From contig NZ_NSGF01000003.1 in the NCBI RefSeq assembly GCF_002294995.1, positions 419,243 to 483,242 on the forward strand: a DNA stretch of 64,000 nucleotides, given 5' to 3'. The stretch is from Mesorhizobium sp. WSM3860 (GTDB lineage: Bacteria; Pseudomonadota; Alphaproteobacteria; Rhizobiales; Rhizobiaceae). How positions within the stretch are numbered: the first letter of the stretch is position 1; each line of letters begins with the position of its first letter. A model generated the notes under the pieces. The model saw only the letters and a program-made list of their open reading frames with translations, was not told where the DNA came from and did no database searches. This document shows, piece after piece, positions 8,180-17,756 of the stretch. The position numbers were made by a program, and so were the translations under genes.

Positions 8180-8557
8180 ATGCAACGTCCAGTCGCTGCC
8201 GCGACGGCGGCGGAAAATGCCGTCATCACCAAGGCCACGCTGCGCGCGGCCGACCTGCTCGAGATCACGGCGAGAACGCTTGCTCTGGTCATCGGCGTCT
8301 CTGAGGCGACGGTTTCGCGCATGCGCAAGCAGGAATTCCTGCTCGAGCGCGGCACCAAGCCGTTCGAGCTTGCGGTGCTGTTCGTGCGGCTGTTCCGCTC
8401 GCTCGACGCCATCGTCGGCGGCGACGAGAACGTCGCCCGGGCGTGGCTGAAGAACCCGAACACGGCGCTCGACGGCACGCCGCTCGAAAAAATCCTGACC
8501 ATTGCCGGACTTGTCGATGTCATTGCCTACCTGGACTCCCGACGCGCTCTCGTCTGA
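8180..8557 (+). CDS. Antitoxin of Xre/MbcA/ParS type (RES-partner)
   Basis: 125 residues. The central part ALVIGVSEATVSRMRKQEF (about 36-54) is a helix-turn-helix. The C-terminal half, LFRSLDAIVGGDENVARAWL and NTALDGTPLEKI (about 74-107), is the MbcA/ParS/Xre toxin-binding domain (DUF2384), which ends in the short tail that plugs the RES active site in solved complexes. It should neutralise the RES toxin encoded just downstream and repress the operon through the inverted repeat at 8136-8165. The start ATG 8180 follows GAAAGGG. Its last 41 bases overlap the toxin gene, so the two are co-translated. Confidence 0.88.
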   Translation: MQRPVAAATAAENAVITKATLRAADLLEITARTLALVIGVSEATVSRMRKQEFLLERGTKPFELAVLFVRLFRSLDAIVGGDENVARAWLKNPNTALDGTPLEKILTIAGLVDVIAYLDSRRALV

Positions 8558-9284
8558 GGCCGTCAGGCTGGAAGGCAAATATTGGCGCATGGTCGAGGCG
8601 CAGCATCGCGTCTCGACGCTGAAGCTCGTCGACACGCTCGACGAGCAGGGCCTGCTTGAAGACCTCATCGAGGAAAGCAAGCCGCGGATCCCGCTGGAAT
8701 GCCGCCATCTTCACTATCTTCTGGCGACGCCCTTCCGCTACGGCTCGATTTATCCGTACGGCTCGCGCTTCCGCCGCGCCGGCAAGACCAAGGGCGTCTA
8801 CTACGCCGCCGAGACGGTGCTGACGGCAGTGGCGGAAATGGCCTTCTACCGCTTGCTGTTCTTTGCTGAATCGCCGCAGACGCAATGGCCGAACGACGCG
8901 GCCGAATATACCGCCTTTGCCGCGGCGATCAGATGCGAGAAGGCCGTCGACCTCACGCGGCCGCCGCTCGACCGCGACGAGAAGGCGTGGACGGATCCGA
9001 CCGACTATGCCGCCTGCCAGGCCATCGCCGACGTGGCGCGCGAAGCCGGGGTGCAGGCCATCCGCTACCGCTCGGCGCGCGATCCGAGGGGCGCCAACAT
9101 CGCGCTCTTGACGTGCAGCGGTTTTGCCAAGGCCAAGCCGCTGGAACCTCATACCTGGCGCATCCGCATCGGCTCGTTCGGCGTCCAGGCAATCTGCGAA
9201 TTTCCGGACAGGCGGCTGGAATTCTCAAGGACGAGCTTCGTCGATCCGAGGCTGGCGAACATGCGCTGGGAGCGCGGGCGCTAG
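8517..9284 (+). CDS. RES-domain toxin (NAD+-degrading)
   Basis: 255 residues from the ATG at 8517 (MSLPTWTPDAL); a TTG at 8502 would add five residues but is less likely. RES toxins degrade NAD+ and arrest growth until neutralised by their Xre partner. Visible family landmarks are FRYGSIYPYGSRFRR (about 75-90), YYAAETVLTAVAEMAFYR (about 95-112) and a later AIRYRSARDPRGANIALL, covering the conserved Arg, Glu and Ser of the name. The order antitoxin then toxin, with overlapping frames, is the standard arrangement. No truncation is seen, so the pair appears intact. It is the only toxin-antitoxin locus in the window. Confidence 0.88.
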   Translation: MSLPTWTPDALSSEAVRLEGKYWRMVEAQHRVSTLKLVDTLDEQGLLEDLIEESKPRIPLECRHLHYLLATPFRYGSIYPYGSRFRRAGKTKGVYYAAETVLTAVAEMAFYRLLFFAESPQTQWPNDAAEYTAFAAAIRCEKAVDLTRPPLDRDEKAWTDPTDYAACQAIADVAREAGVQAIRYRSARDPRGANIALLTCSGFAKAKPLEPHTWRIRIGSFGVQAICEFPDRRLEFSRTSFVDPRLANMRWERGR

Positions 9285-9989
9285 TTAAGCCAAAATGTTG
9301 ACCGCACGCGCGGCGACCAGCGCGATCGTCAGCAGCGAGATCATTGCCTCGACCATCATCAGGAGCTTGGCGCGCTGAGTGAGCGGCAATGTGTCGGTCG
9401 GCGAGAACGCCGTCGCATTGGTGAAGGCCAGGAACACGTAATCGACAAAGCCGGGCAGCCAGTCACGGATCTCGCGATCGGACAGCGTCATCTGCGGGAA
9501 CAGGAAATCGGCATGCGCGCGCTTGACCAGGCCGCACGTCGGCGGGCCGCCGCGATCGGTGCTCCAGAACCACAGCGCGAAGACGATGACGTTGGTGACC
9601 CAGATGTTCAACGCATCGACAAGCAGCGTCGTGCCGGCGCCGGCATGGCCTTGCAGCAACTTCTGGACCAGGAAGACCAGCGAACCGCAATTCATGATGC
9701 TGATGACGCCGGTCATGACCAAGGCGGTGCGGCGGATGAAGACGCGAAACCGGCCGATCGCATACCAATGCTCGTGGTCGACGGCCTTCTGAGTCGCCAT
9801 TTGCGTCCAGGCCGTTGCGATCGACAAAGGCACGAGCAGCGCCGCCTCGATTACGGGCGCGAGCCAGCGCGGACCGAACGACAGGTCGTTGATGACGAGA
9901 AGCTGCAGGCAGATGACGACAAGCACCGCCGCCCGCGCCGACCAGAAGTCGACCGCGCGGTGATGAACGATGGCATGCTCGTGGCGCAT
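9285..9989 (-). CDS. Multi-pass membrane protein of unknown function
   Basis: 234 residues from the ATG at 9989 (MRHEHAIVHHRAVDF), which follows AGGTCCACC; the frame extends to 10040 but that start is weaker. About five to six hydrophobic segments can be seen: roughly 15-35, 45-65, 85-110, 120-145 and 205-230. A conserved-looking block in the C-terminal third reads GFVDYVFLAFTNATAFSPTD, followed by AKLLMMVEAMISLLTIALVAARAVNIL. This resembles the pore-and-last-helix part of small two-helix ion channels, but no TVGYG-type filter is present. I recognise the pattern from rhizobial hypothetical proteins only and give no function. It converges on the RES toxin gene with no gap. Confidence 0.7.
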   Translation of the reverse strand: MRHEHAIVHHRAVDFWSARAAVLVVICLQLLVINDLSFGPRWLAPVIEAALLVPLSIATAWTQMATQKAVDHEHWYAIGRFRVFIRRTALVMTGVISIMNCGSLVFLVQKLLQGHAGAGTTLLVDALNIWVTNVIVFALWFWSTDRGGPPTCGLVKRAHADFLFPQMTLSDREIRDWLPGFVDYVFLAFTNATAFSPTDTLPLTQRAKLLMMVEAMISLLTIALVAARAVNILA

Positions 9990-10124
9990 GGTGGACCTGT
10001 GTCGTGTGCGCGGTTTTGAGACCGCGGGCGACACCTCCACCTCAATCTTGGTCTTGCGATGGTCGCAGAACTATAAATTTTCGTAAGGTTTCGGCGGCCG
10101 ATGCCTCGCGGGATCGGTCCAAAC

Positions 10125-10152
10125 GAAAAGAGCGTCGGATTTTGTCCGACGC
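10125..10152 (-). terminator. Rho-independent terminator after the DAHP synthase gene
   Basis: A perfect 8-bp stem (GCGTCGGA with TCCGACGC, 10132-10139 and 10145-10152) around a five-base loop is followed on the minus strand by TCTTTTC. It lies 26 bases past the stop of the DAHP synthase gene. Confidence 0.8.
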
Positions 10153-10177
10153 CCCGGTTCGATCGCTGGCAAGCGGC

Positions 10178-11551
10178 TCAGGCGCTGGCGGCTTGCTTGT
10201 GCTGGATCGTATGGCTTTTCTTGAGCAGGTCCGAGACCAGGAAGGCCAACTCGATCGCCTGGTCGGCATTGAGGCGCGGATCGCAATGGGTGTGATAGCG
10301 GTCCTGCAAGTCTTCCGCCGTGATAGCCCGGGCGCCGCCGGTGCACTCGGTGACGTTCTTGCCGGTCATCTCGACATGGATGCCGCCCGGATGCGTGCCT
10401 TCGGCGCGGTGCACCTCGAAGAAGGTCTGCACTTCCTTCAGGATACGGTCGAACGGCCGCGTCTTGTAGCCGGCCGCCTCGATCGTGTTGCCATGCATTG
10501 GGTCGGAAGACCACACCACGTTGCGGCCTTCCTTCTTCACCGCCCGCACCAGCTTCGGCAGATGCTCGGCGACCTTGTCGGAGCCGAACCGCGCGATCAG
10601 CGTCAGCCGGCCGGGCTCATTTTCGGGGTTGAGCAGGTCGACAAGCTCCAGCAACCCGTCCGGCGTCAGCGACGGACCGCATTTCAGGCCGAGCGGATTC
10701 TTGATGCCGCGGCAATATTCGACATGCGCATGGTCGGGCTGGCGGGTGCGGTCGCCGATCCAGATCATATGGCCCGAAGTCGCGTACCAATCGCCGGAAG
10801 TCGAATCGATGCGGGTCAGCGCCTCCTCGTAGCCGAGCAGCAGCGCCTCGTGGCTGGTGTAGAAATCGGTCTCGCGCAGCGCGAAATTGGTTTCGGACGT
10901 GATGCCCACCGCGCGCATGAAGTCCATCGTCTCGGTGATGCGGTTGGCGAGCGATTCGTACTTCTCGCCCTGCGGGCTGTCGGCCACGAAGCCCAGCATC
11001 CAGCGATGCACGTTCTCGAGGCTGGCATAGCCGCCTTGCGCGAAGGCGCGCAGGAGATTGAGGGTCGCCGCCGACTGGCGATACGCCATCTCCTGCCTTG
11101 CGGGATCCGGGATGCGCGACGCGGCGTCGAACTCGATGCCGTTGATGATGTCGCCACGGTAGCTCGGCAGCGTCACGCCGGCCTTGGTCTCGCTGTCGGA
11201 GGAGCGCGGCTTGGCGAACTGGCCGGCGACGCGGCCGACCTTAACCACCGGCTGCGCGCCGGCGAAGGTGAGCACCACCGACATCTGCAGGAAGACGCGG
11301 AAGAAGTCGCGGATATTGTCGGCACCGTGCTCGGCAAAGCTCTCGGCACAGTCGCCGCCCTGGAGCAGGAAGGCCTCGCCGGCGGCGACTGCCGCCAGTT
11401 GCTTCTTCAGCTTGCGCGCTTCACCGGCAAACACCAGCGGCGGATAGGTGGTGAGCCGGGCTTCCGTGCCCTCCAGCGCCGCAAGGTCCGGATAAGCCGG
11501 AACCTGCTTGATCGGCTTTGCTCTCCACGAATTCGGCGACCATTTTGTCAT
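10178..11551 (-). CDS. Class II 3-deoxy-7-phosphoheptulonate (DAHP) synthase
   Basis: Catalyses the first step of the shikimate pathway, joining phosphoenolpyruvate and erythrose 4-phosphate. The 457 residues match the class II (plant-like) type: start [21 protein letters not shown], metal-site cysteine in [11 protein letters not shown], substrate contacts in [18 protein letters not shown] and WIGDRTRQ, and HGNT plus ECTGGARA towards the C-terminus. The open frame continues 99 bases upstream to 11650, but that part crosses a family A repeat and does not belong to the protein; the ATG at 11551 is the family start. A strong terminator follows. Allosteric control cannot be judged here. Confidence 0.95.
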   Translation of the reverse strand: MTKWSPNSWRAKPIKQVPAYPDLAALEGTEARLTTYPPLVFAGEARKLKKQLAAVAAGEAFLLQGGDCAESFAEHGADNIRDFFRVFLQMSVVLTFAGAQPVVKVGRVAGQFAKPRSSDSETKAGVTLPSYRGDIINGIEFDAASRIPDPARQEMAYRQSAATLNLLRAFAQGGYASLENVHRWMLGFVADSPQGEKYESLANRITETMDFMRAVGITSETNFALRETDFYTSHEALLLGYEEALTRIDSTSGDWYATSGHMIWIGDRTRQPDHAHVEYCRGIKNPLGLKCGPSLTPDGLLELVDLLNPENEPGRLTLIARFGSDKVAEHLPKLVRAVKKEGRNVVWSSDPMHGNTIEAAGYKTRPFDRILKEVQTFFEVHRAEGTHPGGIHVEMTGKNVTECTGGARAITAEDLQDRYHTHCDPRLNADQAIELAFLVSDLLKKSHTIQHKQAASA

Positions 11552-11573
11552 CGCTGCACCCAAACTCTTCAGA

Positions 11574-11615
11574 GCAATTCCAGGAAAACCGTGAACTGTT
11601 TCCGTCCGGAATTGC
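11574..11615. repeat. Palindromic intergenic repeat, family A
   Basis: GCAATTC (11574-11580) and GAATTGC (11609-11615) flank a core with CAGGAAAACCGTGAACTG and TTTCCGTCC, the same unit as at 4534. It sits 22 bases upstream of the DAHP synthase start, in its 5' leader. Because it has no stop in one frame, it artificially lengthens the open frame of that gene. Confidence 0.75.
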
Positions 11616-11761
11616 GTCAAAACAAACCGGCGAGCGGCCTCGCCCGCCATTCCCGCCCCAATAGGAGGTCGCGGCTCCTTACACGAAGCCGATTTTCTAT
11701 TCTAGCCGGGAATTTCAGCAGTGGCGAATGCTTGAACTGCTCGGATGCCGGGGTGAAGCCG

Positions 11762-14700
11762 CTAGGCGGCTTTGTCGACCAGCCGCGCCAATTGAGTCAT
11801 GACAACAGCCGAGCCGGCTAGGCGCTTTTCGGCATTCGGCCAATCGCGGATGAAGACGACGCTGTGGTCGGCCCGTATCTTGGCCAGCGAGCCCTGCTCG
11901 CCGATGAATTTGACCAGTCCGACTGGATTGGGGAATTCGCGTTTGCGAAAATGGACGACGACGCCCTTGGGGCCGGCATCGAGCTTCTCCACATTGGCCC
12001 TGCGGCAGAGCGCCTTGATGAAGACGATCTTCAGGAGATGCGTCACCTCTTCGGGCAGCGGCCCGAAACGGTCGATCAGCTCGGCGCCGAAGCCGTCGAT
12101 CTCCTCGGTGGTCTCCAAGTCGCCAAGGCGGCGGTAGAGTGCCATCCTGAGCTGCAGGTCCGGCACATAGCTCTCCGGGATCATCACCGCCGTGCCGACC
12201 GCGATCTGCGGCGACCAGCCGCCATCCAGCACTTCGCCGGAATCCTTCACCTCGGCCACCGCCTCCTCCAGCATCTGCTGGTAAAGCTCGAAACCGACCT
12301 CCTTGATGTGGCCTGACTGCTCCTCGCCGAGGAGATTGCCGGCGCCGCGGATGTCGAGGTCATGGCTGGCAAGTTGGAAGCCGGCGCCGAGCGTATCGAG
12401 CGACTGCAGCACCTTCAGCCGGCGCTCGGCCGTGTCGGTGAGTTTGCGGTTGGCCGGTAGCGTGAACAGCGCATAGGCGCGCACCTTCGAGCGGCCGACA
12501 CGGCCGCGCAACTGGTAGAGTTGGGCCAGGCCGAACATATCGGCTCGGTGGATGATCAGCGTGTTGGCGGTCGGAATGTCGAGGCCGGATTCGACGATGG
12601 TCGTCGACAGAAGCACGTCGTACTGGCCGTCATAGAAGGCGTTCATGATGTCGTCGAGTTCACCGGCCGGCATCTGGCCGTGGGCGACCGCTACTTTCAG
12701 CTCCGGCACGGATTCCCTCAGGAAATCATGGATTTCGGCAAGATCGCTGATACGCGGCACGACATAGAAGGAATGGCCGCCGCGGTAGCGCTCGCGCAGC
12801 AGCGTCTCGCGGATGACCAGCGGATCGAAGGGCGAGATGAAGGTGCGCACCGCCATGCGGTCGACCGGTGGGGTGGCGATCAGCGACAGCTCGCGAACAC
12901 CGGTCAGCGCGAGTTGCAGCGTGCGCGGGATCGGGGTCGCCGAAAGTGTCAGCACATGCACGTCGTTCTTGAGCTCCTTCAGCCGCTCCTTGTGCTTGAC
13001 GCCGAAATGCTGCTCCTCGTCAATGATCAGCAGGCCGAGATTTTTGAAGGAGATCGAGCTGCCGAGCAGCGCGTGCGTCCCGACGACAATGTCGACCGTG
13101 CCGTCGGCGATGCCCTTCTTGGTCTCGGCCAGTTCCTTGGCGCCGACCAGGCGCGACGCCTGTGCGACGCGGATCGGCAGGCCGGAAAAGCGTTGCGAGA
13201 AGGTCTTGAAATGCTGCCGCGACAGCAGCGTCGTCGGCACCACGACGGCGACCTGGAACCCTTCCATCGCCGCGATGAAGGCGGCGCGCAGCGCCACTTC
13301 CGTCTTGCCGAAACCGACATCGCCGCAAACCAGCCGATCCATCGGCTTGCCGGCGCCGAGATCATCCATGACGGAATCGATCGCCGTCTGCTGGTCGTCG
13401 GTTTCCTCATAGGGAAAGCGCGCCGCGAACTCGCCATAAAGGCCGTCGGCCGGGATCATCGTGGGTGCGGCGCGCATCTGACGCTCGGCGGCGATGCGGA
13501 TCAATTGCCCGGCCATGTCGAGCAGGCGCTTCTTCAGCCGCGCCTTGCGCGCCTGCCAGGCGCCGCCGCCGAGCTTGTCGAGTGGCGCTTCCGCCGAATC
13601 CGAACCGTAGCGCGACAGGAGCTCTATGTTTTCGACCGGCAGGAACAGCCGATCGTCGCCGGCATAATGGATTTCGAGGCAGTCATGCGGTGCGCCGACC
13701 GCTTCGATGATGCGCAGACCGATGAAGCGGCCGATGCCATGATCGGCATGGACGACGATGTCGCCTGACGACAGCGACGACGCTTCGGCGATGAAGTCGG
13801 AGGCACGCTTTTTGCGCTTGGAGCGGCGGATCAGCCTGTCGCCGAGAATGTCCTGTTCGGCGACGACGACCATGCCGTCGGTCTCGAAGCCGGATTCGAG
13901 CGGCAGCACGGCAAGACCCGCCTGCCCCGGCTCGAGCTTTTCGACCTCGGCAAGCGTTGCGACGGGTTTCAGGTTGCCGAGATGGTGCTCGGCCAGGATC
14001 TGGCCGAGGCGGTCGAGCGAGCCTTCGGTCCAGCCGGCGACGATGACGCGCCGGCGCGCGGCGCGCTCGTCGGCAATATGCTTCACCACCACGTCGAAGA
14101 CATTGCTGTTCGGGTCGGCGCGCTCCTCGGCGAAGCTGCGGCCTTGCCACGAGCCCGCATGAAAGACTTTTTTGCCGCCGACATCGGGTGCGTCGAAGAC
14201 GGTGAAATCGATGTCCTCGCGCGGCCCGAGCGAGGCTTTGAGATTCTCCGGCGAAAGATAGAGCAGATCCGGCGCCACCGGCTTGTAGGGCACGGCATCC
14301 TTCAGCGCGCCGTCGGCCTGCTTCCGCCGCGCCTCATAGTGATCGAGGATCAGCGTATGGCGCTCGGCCAGCGCCTCATGCGCGAGATGATCGAAGATGA
14401 CAGGCGCGTCCGGCAGATAGTCGAACACCGTCTCCAGCCGCTCGTAGAAGAAGGGCAGCCAGTGCTCCATGCCGGCAAAGCGCCGTCCTTCGCTGACGGC
14501 TGCATAGAGCGCATCGTCGCGCGAGGGCGCGCCGAAGGCTTCGATATAGGAGCGGCGGAAGCGGCTGATCGTTTCCGGCGTCAGCGCCACCTCGCTCATC
14601 GCCTGCAGCGCCATCGACTTGCGCTGGCCGGTCGTGCGCTGGGTCGCCACGTCGAAGACGCGGATCGATTCCAGCGTATCACCGAAGAAGTCCAGCCTCA

Positions 14701-15259
14701 GCGCCTCGCTCCAGCCGGGCGCGAAGAGGTCGAGAATGCCGCCGCGCACCGCGAACTCGCCGACGTCGCGCACGGTCGGCACGCGCTCGAAACCGGAGTT
14801 CTCCAGTCGCGCGATCAGCACGTTCATGTCGATCTGGTTGCCGGGCTTGGCATGGAAGGTCTGCGCCTCGATCAGCTCGGCCGGCGGAATGCGCTGCAAG
14901 AGCGCGTTGGCCGTCGTGAGGATCACGGCGCGGTGCGGCTTCTTCGCCAGCGCAATGATGGCGGAGAGGGCGTCGAGCCGCCGCGCGGCGGCGTCCGCGC
15001 CCGGCGAGACGCGATCGTAAGGCAGGCAATCCCAGGCAGGCAATTCCAAAACCGGCAGGCCGGGAGCGGCAAAGGCGAGCGCATCGATGATCGCCGGCAG
15101 CCGCTGGCCGTCGCGTGCGACGAACAGCACCGGCTTGTCGGGCGCGATCTCCTGCGCCGTCCGCGCCAGCGCGAAAGCTTCGTAACCGTCGGCGACGCCA
15201 TCGACGATGAACTGGCCGGCGCGGCCCTTCGGCAGGCCAATCGAGGGAATGAGGCTCAT
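11762..15259 (-). CDS. mfd: Transcription-repair coupling factor
   Basis: 1165 residues. Mfd releases RNA polymerase stalled at DNA damage and recruits UvrA. In order: an N-terminal UvrB-like module (start MSLIPSIGLPKGRAG), an RNA-polymerase-interacting region around 490-560 (DIVVHADHGIGRFIGLR), and a RecG-like translocase with Walker A GDVGFGKTE and DEEQ box IIDEEQHFGVKHKE. Helicase motifs such as LSATPIPRTLQ and QLRGRVGRSKVRAYA follow, then the C-terminal TRCF domain. Length matches the family. The start is 7 bases after the stop of sdhE, so both form one transcript divergent from recG. Nothing is missing. Confidence 0.97.
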   Translation of the reverse strand: MSLIPSIGLPKGRAGQFIVDGVADGYEAFALARTAQEIAPDKPVLFVARDGQRLPAIIDALAFAAPGLPVLELPAWDCLPYDRVSPGADAAARRLDALSAIIALAKKPHRAVILTTANALLQRIPPAELIEAQTFHAKPGNQIDMNVLIARLENSGFERVPTVRDVGEFAVRGGILDLFAPGWSEALRLDFFGDTLESIRVFDVATQRTTGQRKSMALQAMSEVALTPETISRFRRSYIEAFGAPSRDDALYAAVSEGRRFAGMEHWLPFFYERLETVFDYLPDAPVIFDHLAHEALAERHTLILDHYEARRKQADGALKDAVPYKPVAPDLLYLSPENLKASLGPREDIDFTVFDAPDVGGKKVFHAGSWQGRSFAEERADPNSNVFDVVVKHIADERAARRRVIVAGWTEGSLDRLGQILAEHHLGNLKPVATLAEVEKLEPGQAGLAVLPLESGFETDGMVVVAEQDILGDRLIRRSKRKKRASDFIAEASSLSSGDIVVHADHGIGRFIGLRIIEAVGAPHDCLEIHYAGDDRLFLPVENIELLSRYGSDSAEAPLDKLGGGAWQARKARLKKRLLDMAGQLIRIAAERQMRAAPTMIPADGLYGEFAARFPYEETDDQQTAIDSVMDDLGAGKPMDRLVCGDVGFGKTEVALRAAFIAAMEGFQVAVVVPTTLLSRQHFKTFSQRFSGLPIRVAQASRLVGAKELAETKKGIADGTVDIVVGTHALLGSSISFKNLGLLIIDEEQHFGVKHKERLKELKNDVHVLTLSATPIPRTLQLALTGVRELSLIATPPVDRMAVRTFISPFDPLVIRETLLRERYRGGHSFYVVPRISDLAEIHDFLRESVPELKVAVAHGQMPAGELDDIMNAFYDGQYDVLLSTTIVESGLDIPTANTLIIHRADMFGLAQLYQLRGRVGRSKVRAYALFTLPANRKLTDTAERRLKVLQSLDTLGAGFQLASHDLDIRGAGNLLGEEQSGHIKEVGFELYQQMLEEAVAEVKDSGEVLDGGWSPQIAVGTAVMIPESYVPDLQLRMALYRRLGDLETTEEIDGFGAELIDRFGPLPEEVTHLLKIVFIKALCRRANVEKLDAGPKGVVVHFRKREFPNPVGLVKFIGEQGSLAKIRADHSVVFIRDWPNAEKRLAGSAVVMTQLARLVDKAA

Positions 15260-15266
15260 GCTTCTT

Positions 15267-15554
15267 TCAAAATGTCATGGTCCGGCGCGACGCCAGGATC
15301 TTCTGCAGCACCGCGCAATCGATATCGGGCGGAGCCGGGCGCTCGCCGGTGATCATCGGCAGGAATTCGGTGTCGGGGATTTCGAGAAGCTTTTCATATT
15401 GGTCGATTTCGTCGCCGGTCAAGGCGCCGATCTCGGCATCCGCAAAGGATCCCAGGATGAGATCCATCTCGCGCATGCCGCGATGCCAGGAGCGGAACAG
15501 CAGCTTGCGGCGGCGGACGTCCAGTCCCTCGCTTGATCGCTGTGTTCCGGTCAT
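15267..15554 (-). CDS. sdhE: Succinate dehydrogenase assembly factor 2 (FAD assembly factor)
   Basis: 95 residues from the ATG at 15554 (MTGTQRSSEGLDVRRRK); an in-frame GTG/ATG region up to 15584 is less likely. The RGMREMD motif (HRGMREMDLILGSFAD, about 24-39) is the FAD-contacting RGxxE signature of SdhE/Sdh5, which promotes covalent flavin attachment to SdhA. The remaining helices (DQYEKLLEIPDTEF) fit the five-helix fold. It lies directly before mfd, an arrangement common in rhizobia, and diverges from recG across a 93-base gap that must hold both promoters. Confidence 0.93.
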   Translation of the reverse strand: MTGTQRSSEGLDVRRRKLLFRSWHRGMREMDLILGSFADAEIGALTGDEIDQYEKLLEIPDTEFLPMITGERPAPPDIDCAVLQKILASRRTMTF

Positions 15555-15647
15555 CGCGCTGCATCCCTGTTCGAAGCGGCGCATATAGCGTGGATAGAAG
15601 ACGGTGTCAGCCTTTGCGCTGCCGCCGTCGCGACATAAGCTGACACG

Positions 15648-17756
15648 ATGCGTCCTTCCATCCTCGATCCGCTGTTCGTCCCGATCACCTCGCTCGCCGG
15701 CGTCGGCCAGAAGGTCGGAACCATGATCGAACGTGTCGTGCCAGCCGATCTCGGCGACCGCGCCGCGCGCGCCGCCGATCTTCTGTTCGTGCTGCCCAAC
15801 ACAGTTATCGACCGCCGCAACCGGCCTGGCATCGCGCTATCGGCCGAAGGCCAGATCGTAACACTCGAGGTACGGGTCGACCGCCATCAGCCGCCGCCGC
15901 GCAGCAACAGGTCCGTGCCCTACCGGGTCTACGCCCATGACGACACCGGCGAGATCGCGTTGACCTTCTTCCATGCCCATGCCGCCTATTTGCAGAAAAT
16001 GCTGCCGGAGGGCGAGCGCGTCGTGATCTCCGGCCGCATGGAATGGTTCAACGGCCGCCCGACCATGGTTCATCCCGACCATATTGCGCCGCTTGACGAG
16101 GCCGAGGGCCTGCCGCTGGTCGAGCCGGTCTATCCGCTCACCGCCGGCCTGTCCGCAAAAGTGCTGCGCCGCGCCATCGGACAGGCGCTCGGTCGCTTGC
16201 CGGAATTGCCGGAATGGCAGGACGACGCCTTCATGCGCCGCCACACCTTTCCGTCCTTCGGCGATGCGCTCACCCGCATCCACTACCCCAAGGACCCGAT
16301 CGACGTGGCGGTGGAGGGTGCGGCTTGGCGGCGACTGGCCTACGACGAGTTCCTGGCAGGCCAGGTGTCGCTGGCGCTGGTGCGCGCCAGGATCCGGCGC
16401 CTTTCGGGCCGGCCGCTGGTCGGCGGTGGACGCGTTGTCGAGAAACTGCGCGCAGCCCTGCCCTACAAGCTCACCCCCAGCCAGGAATTCGCGCTCGGCG
16501 AAATCAATGCCGATCTTGCCGACCCCGAACGCATGCTGCGCCTGCTGCAGGGCGACGTCGGCTCCGGCAAGACGGTGGTCGCGCTGCTTGCCATGGGGCG
16601 CGCGGTGGAAGCCGGCGGCCAGGCGGCGCTGATGGCGCCGACCGAAATCCTGGCGCGACAGCATCTGGCGACCATCGCCCCGCTGGCGGAAAAAGCCGGC
16701 CTCGGCGTCGCCATCCTGACCGGCCGCGAGAAGGGCCGCGAACGCGCCGAAACACTGGAAGGCCTCACCAGCGGCGCGATCGACATCGTCGTCGGCACGC
16801 ACGCGCTGTTCCAGGAGACGGTGACCTTCCACGACCTCGTGCTTGCCGTCGTCGACGAGCAGCACCGCTTCGGTGTCCACCAGCGTCTCGCCATCACCGC
16901 CAAAGGCGACGCGCCCGATATGCTGGTGATGACGGCGACGCCCATCCCGCGCACGCTGGTGCTCACCGCCTTCGGCGACATGGATGTCTCGAAGCTCACC
17001 GAAAAGCCGGCGGGCCGCCAGCAGATCCGCACCGTCACCTTGCCGATGGAGCGGCTGGACGAACTGGTCGGGCGCATGGTCGACGCCGTCGCCGAGGGCC
17101 AGAAGATCTATTGGATCTGTCCGCTGGTCGAGGAATCCGAGGAGATCAAGCTGATGTCGGCGGAGGATCGTTTCGCTTCGCTGAAGCCGCTCTTCGGCGA
17201 CCAGATCGGCCTCGTCCATGGCCGCATGAAGGGCGCGGAGAAGGACGAGGCAATGCGCGCCTTCAAGCAGGGCGATACGCGTATCCTGATCGCCACCACC
17301 GTCATCGAAGTCGGTGTCGACGTGCCGGACGCCACGATCATGGTCATCGAGCATGCCGAACGCTTCGGCCTTGCGCAACTGCACCAGTTGCGCGGCCGGG
17401 TCGGGCGCGGCGACCGGCCGTCCTCCTGCGTGCTGCTTTACAAGGATCCGCTTGGCGAGACCGCGAAGCGCCGGCTTTCGGTCATGCGCGAGACGGAGGA
17501 CGGCTTCCGCATCGCAGAGGAGGACCTGAAGCTGCGCGGCGAAGGCGAACTGCTGGGCACCCGCCAGTCCGGCACGCCAGGCTTCCAGGTCGCGCGCATC
17601 GAGTTCCATGCCGACCTGCTCGAAGCCGCCCGCGACGACGCACGGCTGATCCTGTCGCGCGACCCGGAATTGCAGTCCGAACGCGGCGAGGCGCTGCGGC
17701 TGCTGCTTTACCTGTTCGGCCGCGACGAGGCGGTGCGGCTGCTGCGCGCCGGCTGA
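15648..17756 (+). CDS. recG: ATP-dependent DNA helicase RecG
   Basis: 702 residues. RecG reverses stalled replication forks and branch-migrates Holliday junctions. An N-terminal wedge/OB domain (about 55-170, PYRVYAHDDTGEIALTFF) precedes two RecA-like domains: Walker A GDVGSGKTVVALL, DEQH box VVDEQHRFGVHQ, motif III MTATPIPRTL, and QLHQLRGRVGRGD for motif VI. The translocation-in-RecG (TRG) segment follows near the C-terminus. The length is typical and the start ATG 15648 gives MRPSILDPLFVPITSLAGVG. Its last 49 bases overlap, in the opposite strand, the 3' end of the DUF502 gene. Confidence 0.97.
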   Translation: MRPSILDPLFVPITSLAGVGQKVGTMIERVVPADLGDRAARAADLLFVLPNTVIDRRNRPGIALSAEGQIVTLEVRVDRHQPPPRSNRSVPYRVYAHDDTGEIALTFFHAHAAYLQKMLPEGERVVISGRMEWFNGRPTMVHPDHIAPLDEAEGLPLVEPVYPLTAGLSAKVLRRAIGQALGRLPELPEWQDDAFMRRHTFPSFGDALTRIHYPKDPIDVAVEGAAWRRLAYDEFLAGQVSLALVRARIRRLSGRPLVGGGRVVEKLRAALPYKLTPSQEFALGEINADLADPERMLRLLQGDVGSGKTVVALLAMGRAVEAGGQAALMAPTEILARQHLATIAPLAEKAGLGVAILTGREKGRERAETLEGLTSGAIDIVVGTHALFQETVTFHDLVLAVVDEQHRFGVHQRLAITAKGDAPDMLVMTATPIPRTLVLTAFGDMDVSKLTEKPAGRQQIRTVTLPMERLDELVGRMVDAVAEGQKIYWICPLVEESEEIKLMSAEDRFASLKPLFGDQIGLVHGRMKGAEKDEAMRAFKQGDTRILIATTVIEVGVDVPDATIMVIEHAERFGLAQLHQLRGRVGRGDRPSSCVLLYKDPLGETAKRRLSVMRETEDGFRIAEEDLKLRGEGELLGTRQSGTPGFQVARIEFHADLLEAARDDARLILSRDPELQSERGEALRLLLYLFGRDEAVRLLRAG

